From Paracyclopina nana (Eukaryota > Arthropoda > Copepoda > Cyclopoida > Cyclopettidae), in the NCBI GenBank assembly GCA_019096065.1, contig JAGUCH010000001.1, positions 16,430,001 to 16,494,000 on the forward strand: a stretch of DNA of 64,000 nucleotides. Direction: 5' to 3'. Below the pieces are notes generated by a model. The model ran no database searches, was not told where the DNA came from, and saw only the letters and a list, made by a program, of their open reading frames with translations. Shown here piece after piece: positions 62,888 to 64,000 of this stretch (its first letter is position 1; every line of letters starts with the position of its first letter). Both the position numbers and the translations under genes were made by a program.

Positions 62888-63022
62888 ATTATCTTCCGCG
62901 TCTTTGATCGTAGCATGGTTGCGGTTGTTATCGCTTCTTATTTACTGACATCGCAACCTCGTCAGTAAATAAGAACCGATAACAACCGCAACCATGCTAC
63001 GATCAAAGACGCGGAAGATAAT
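62888..63022. repeat. Near-perfect 135-bp foldback (inverted repeat)
   Basis: Two 62-bp arms (62888-62949 and 62961-63022) are reverse complements except for a single position (C at 62934 opposite C at 62976). They are separated by an 11-base loop, ATCGCAACCTC. The arms are more GC-rich than their surroundings. No target-site duplication was identified. It could be a foldback element, a palindromic duplication, a long hairpin RNA source, or an assembly artefact. Confidence 0.9.
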
Positions 63023-64000
63023 GAGCCTCCATTAGAATACTGCGACAACACATTTGAATTCTCCTATTACAGGCCTTTAGCTTGCTTAATGTTAGCTTAG
63101 TTATCATGGCCAAAGTTTGGTTCATTGTCCAGTTGAAATGGCAGATTGTCCACCATCAGCAGCAGCAGCAGCAGCCAACTTAGATGCTGCTGTGAGCTGC
63201 ATACTGATTCGGTCCCATCACTCAACATGTCATCGATTGTTATTGTTATCAGCTCAACTTCTCTCTCTCTTCTCGCTGAAGATTTTTCAGCCCACTTTCA
63301 CTAACTATGCATCTCTTTTCGTCCAATGGCAATTTTTTGCCAACTGATGGCACTGGCTGATTTGGAGGGCAAAAGATCCTTGAAAACTACTGACAACTAT
63401 CTCAATTTTGGCATTGACCACGTGGCCATGCTCTTCCTGATGACAAAGAGGTTTTTTTATCATCTGTAGACTTTGTTTGTTCCTGTCAAGCCCCGCACAA
63501 AGTAGGCAATGATTCATGTGAGCTCAAAAGCACATAATATAGGAAGGAAGGAATTTAATTGTTTGAAGAGTTTTCTCCTGGTTATTTGTGATTAGAAGTC
63601 AAGCTGTGCCAGATTCGAGAATAGATTTATGGGGGACTCTCGTCAAGGCTCCGCCTCCTTCTTCTTCTTTTTGGCCTGAATTTAAGCCCAAATTATCATC
63701 TTCTTGACCCTCCAATTTGGGCAATTCAATCCTGTAGCATGAATTCAGCTGAATTCTTTTAAGCAGGATGTTTTCCAGTTTCACTCCCTTCTCCTCCATA
63801 ATTTTGATTCAATTAGCATTCATGCATCTTGCACGGTTTGTCAAACGAATTTCAAGTTTCACATGTGGCCGAAATTCGCCGAATTTCCAGCCAGGCGCGT
63901 TTTCCAACCGGAAGCTTGGCAAATCTGCCCACGCAGCCACTTCTATGTAGAAAAAAAATCCCTAAAGGATTCTTGATAAACTGCCGGTTTTTTGTCACAG
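63023..64000. other. Non-coding right edge
   Basis: Only a CAG run (about 63157-63175) and short open frames without domains are visible. No gene is supported. Confidence 0.5.

Noticed and set aside
1-64000. CRISPR arrays, tRNA, rRNA and familiar conserved microRNAs
   Set aside because: I looked for regularly spaced repeats, tRNA B-box words and several well-known arthropod microRNA sequences (such as let-7, miR-1, miR-9 and bantam) and found no convincing match by eye; a dedicated scan could still find a tRNA.

Overview
The window looks like animal nuclear DNA, most likely from an arthropod (pancrustacean-like). Genes have canonical GT-AG introns, most of them only 50-200 bp, and are separated by long AT-rich non-coding stretches. 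The proteins are metazoan: an integrin alpha subunit, a secreted collagen/thrombospondin-type-1 protein, a homeodomain fragment, and two copies of the RREB1/Hindsight (Pebbled) C2H2 zinc-finger transcription factor. The 14-finger copy has the finger number I recall for Drosophila Hindsight. Species and exact clade cannot be fixed from sequence alone. Left end (1-4.2 kb): a terminal exon with a homeodomain recognition-helix motif runs in from outside the window. It is followed by a complete seven-exon integrin alpha gene (739-4058, 944 aa by my splice model). Just after its stop codon and poly(A) signal lie two CTCF-like cores in convergent orientation. 4.2-18 kb: about 14 kb with no convincing coding sequence. 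It holds a 395-bp terminal-inverted-repeat element (9751-10145), a CpG-rich segment near 12.6-12.86 kb, and scattered simple repeats. 18.0-21.9 kb: RREB1/Hindsight paralog A on the plus strand, 14 zinc fingers, with the bulk of the CDS in one exon. 22-50 kb: mostly non-coding. It contains a 338-bp inverted-repeat element (28.6-28.9 kb), a three-exon minus-strand gene for a signal peptide/short collagen/TSP1 protein with an unassigned C-terminal domain (33882-35311), a possible hAT transposase relic (36.6 kb), a small secreted or membrane protein gene on the minus strand (43274-43597), and a 16-bp tandem repeat (45.0 kb). 50.3-56.5 kb: RREB1/Hindsight paralog B on the minus strand, 16 zinc fingers, two coding exons plus a probable GC-rich non-coding first exon. 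A and B are tail-to-tail, about 28.7 kb apart. 56.5-64 kb: non-coding, with a pair of about 415-bp direct repeats carrying terminal inverted repeats (a MITE family) and a near-perfect 135-bp foldback (62888-63022). Functional picture: the two zinc-finger genes are the centre of the window. Both keep the same finger order, a PLDLS CtBP-type motif, a shared basic linker before the first finger of the C-terminal half, and a shared C-terminal motif. They differ by two fingers and by their linkers, as expected for a duplication followed by divergence. The surrounding non-coding DNA plausibly contains their regulatory elements, but that is inference.
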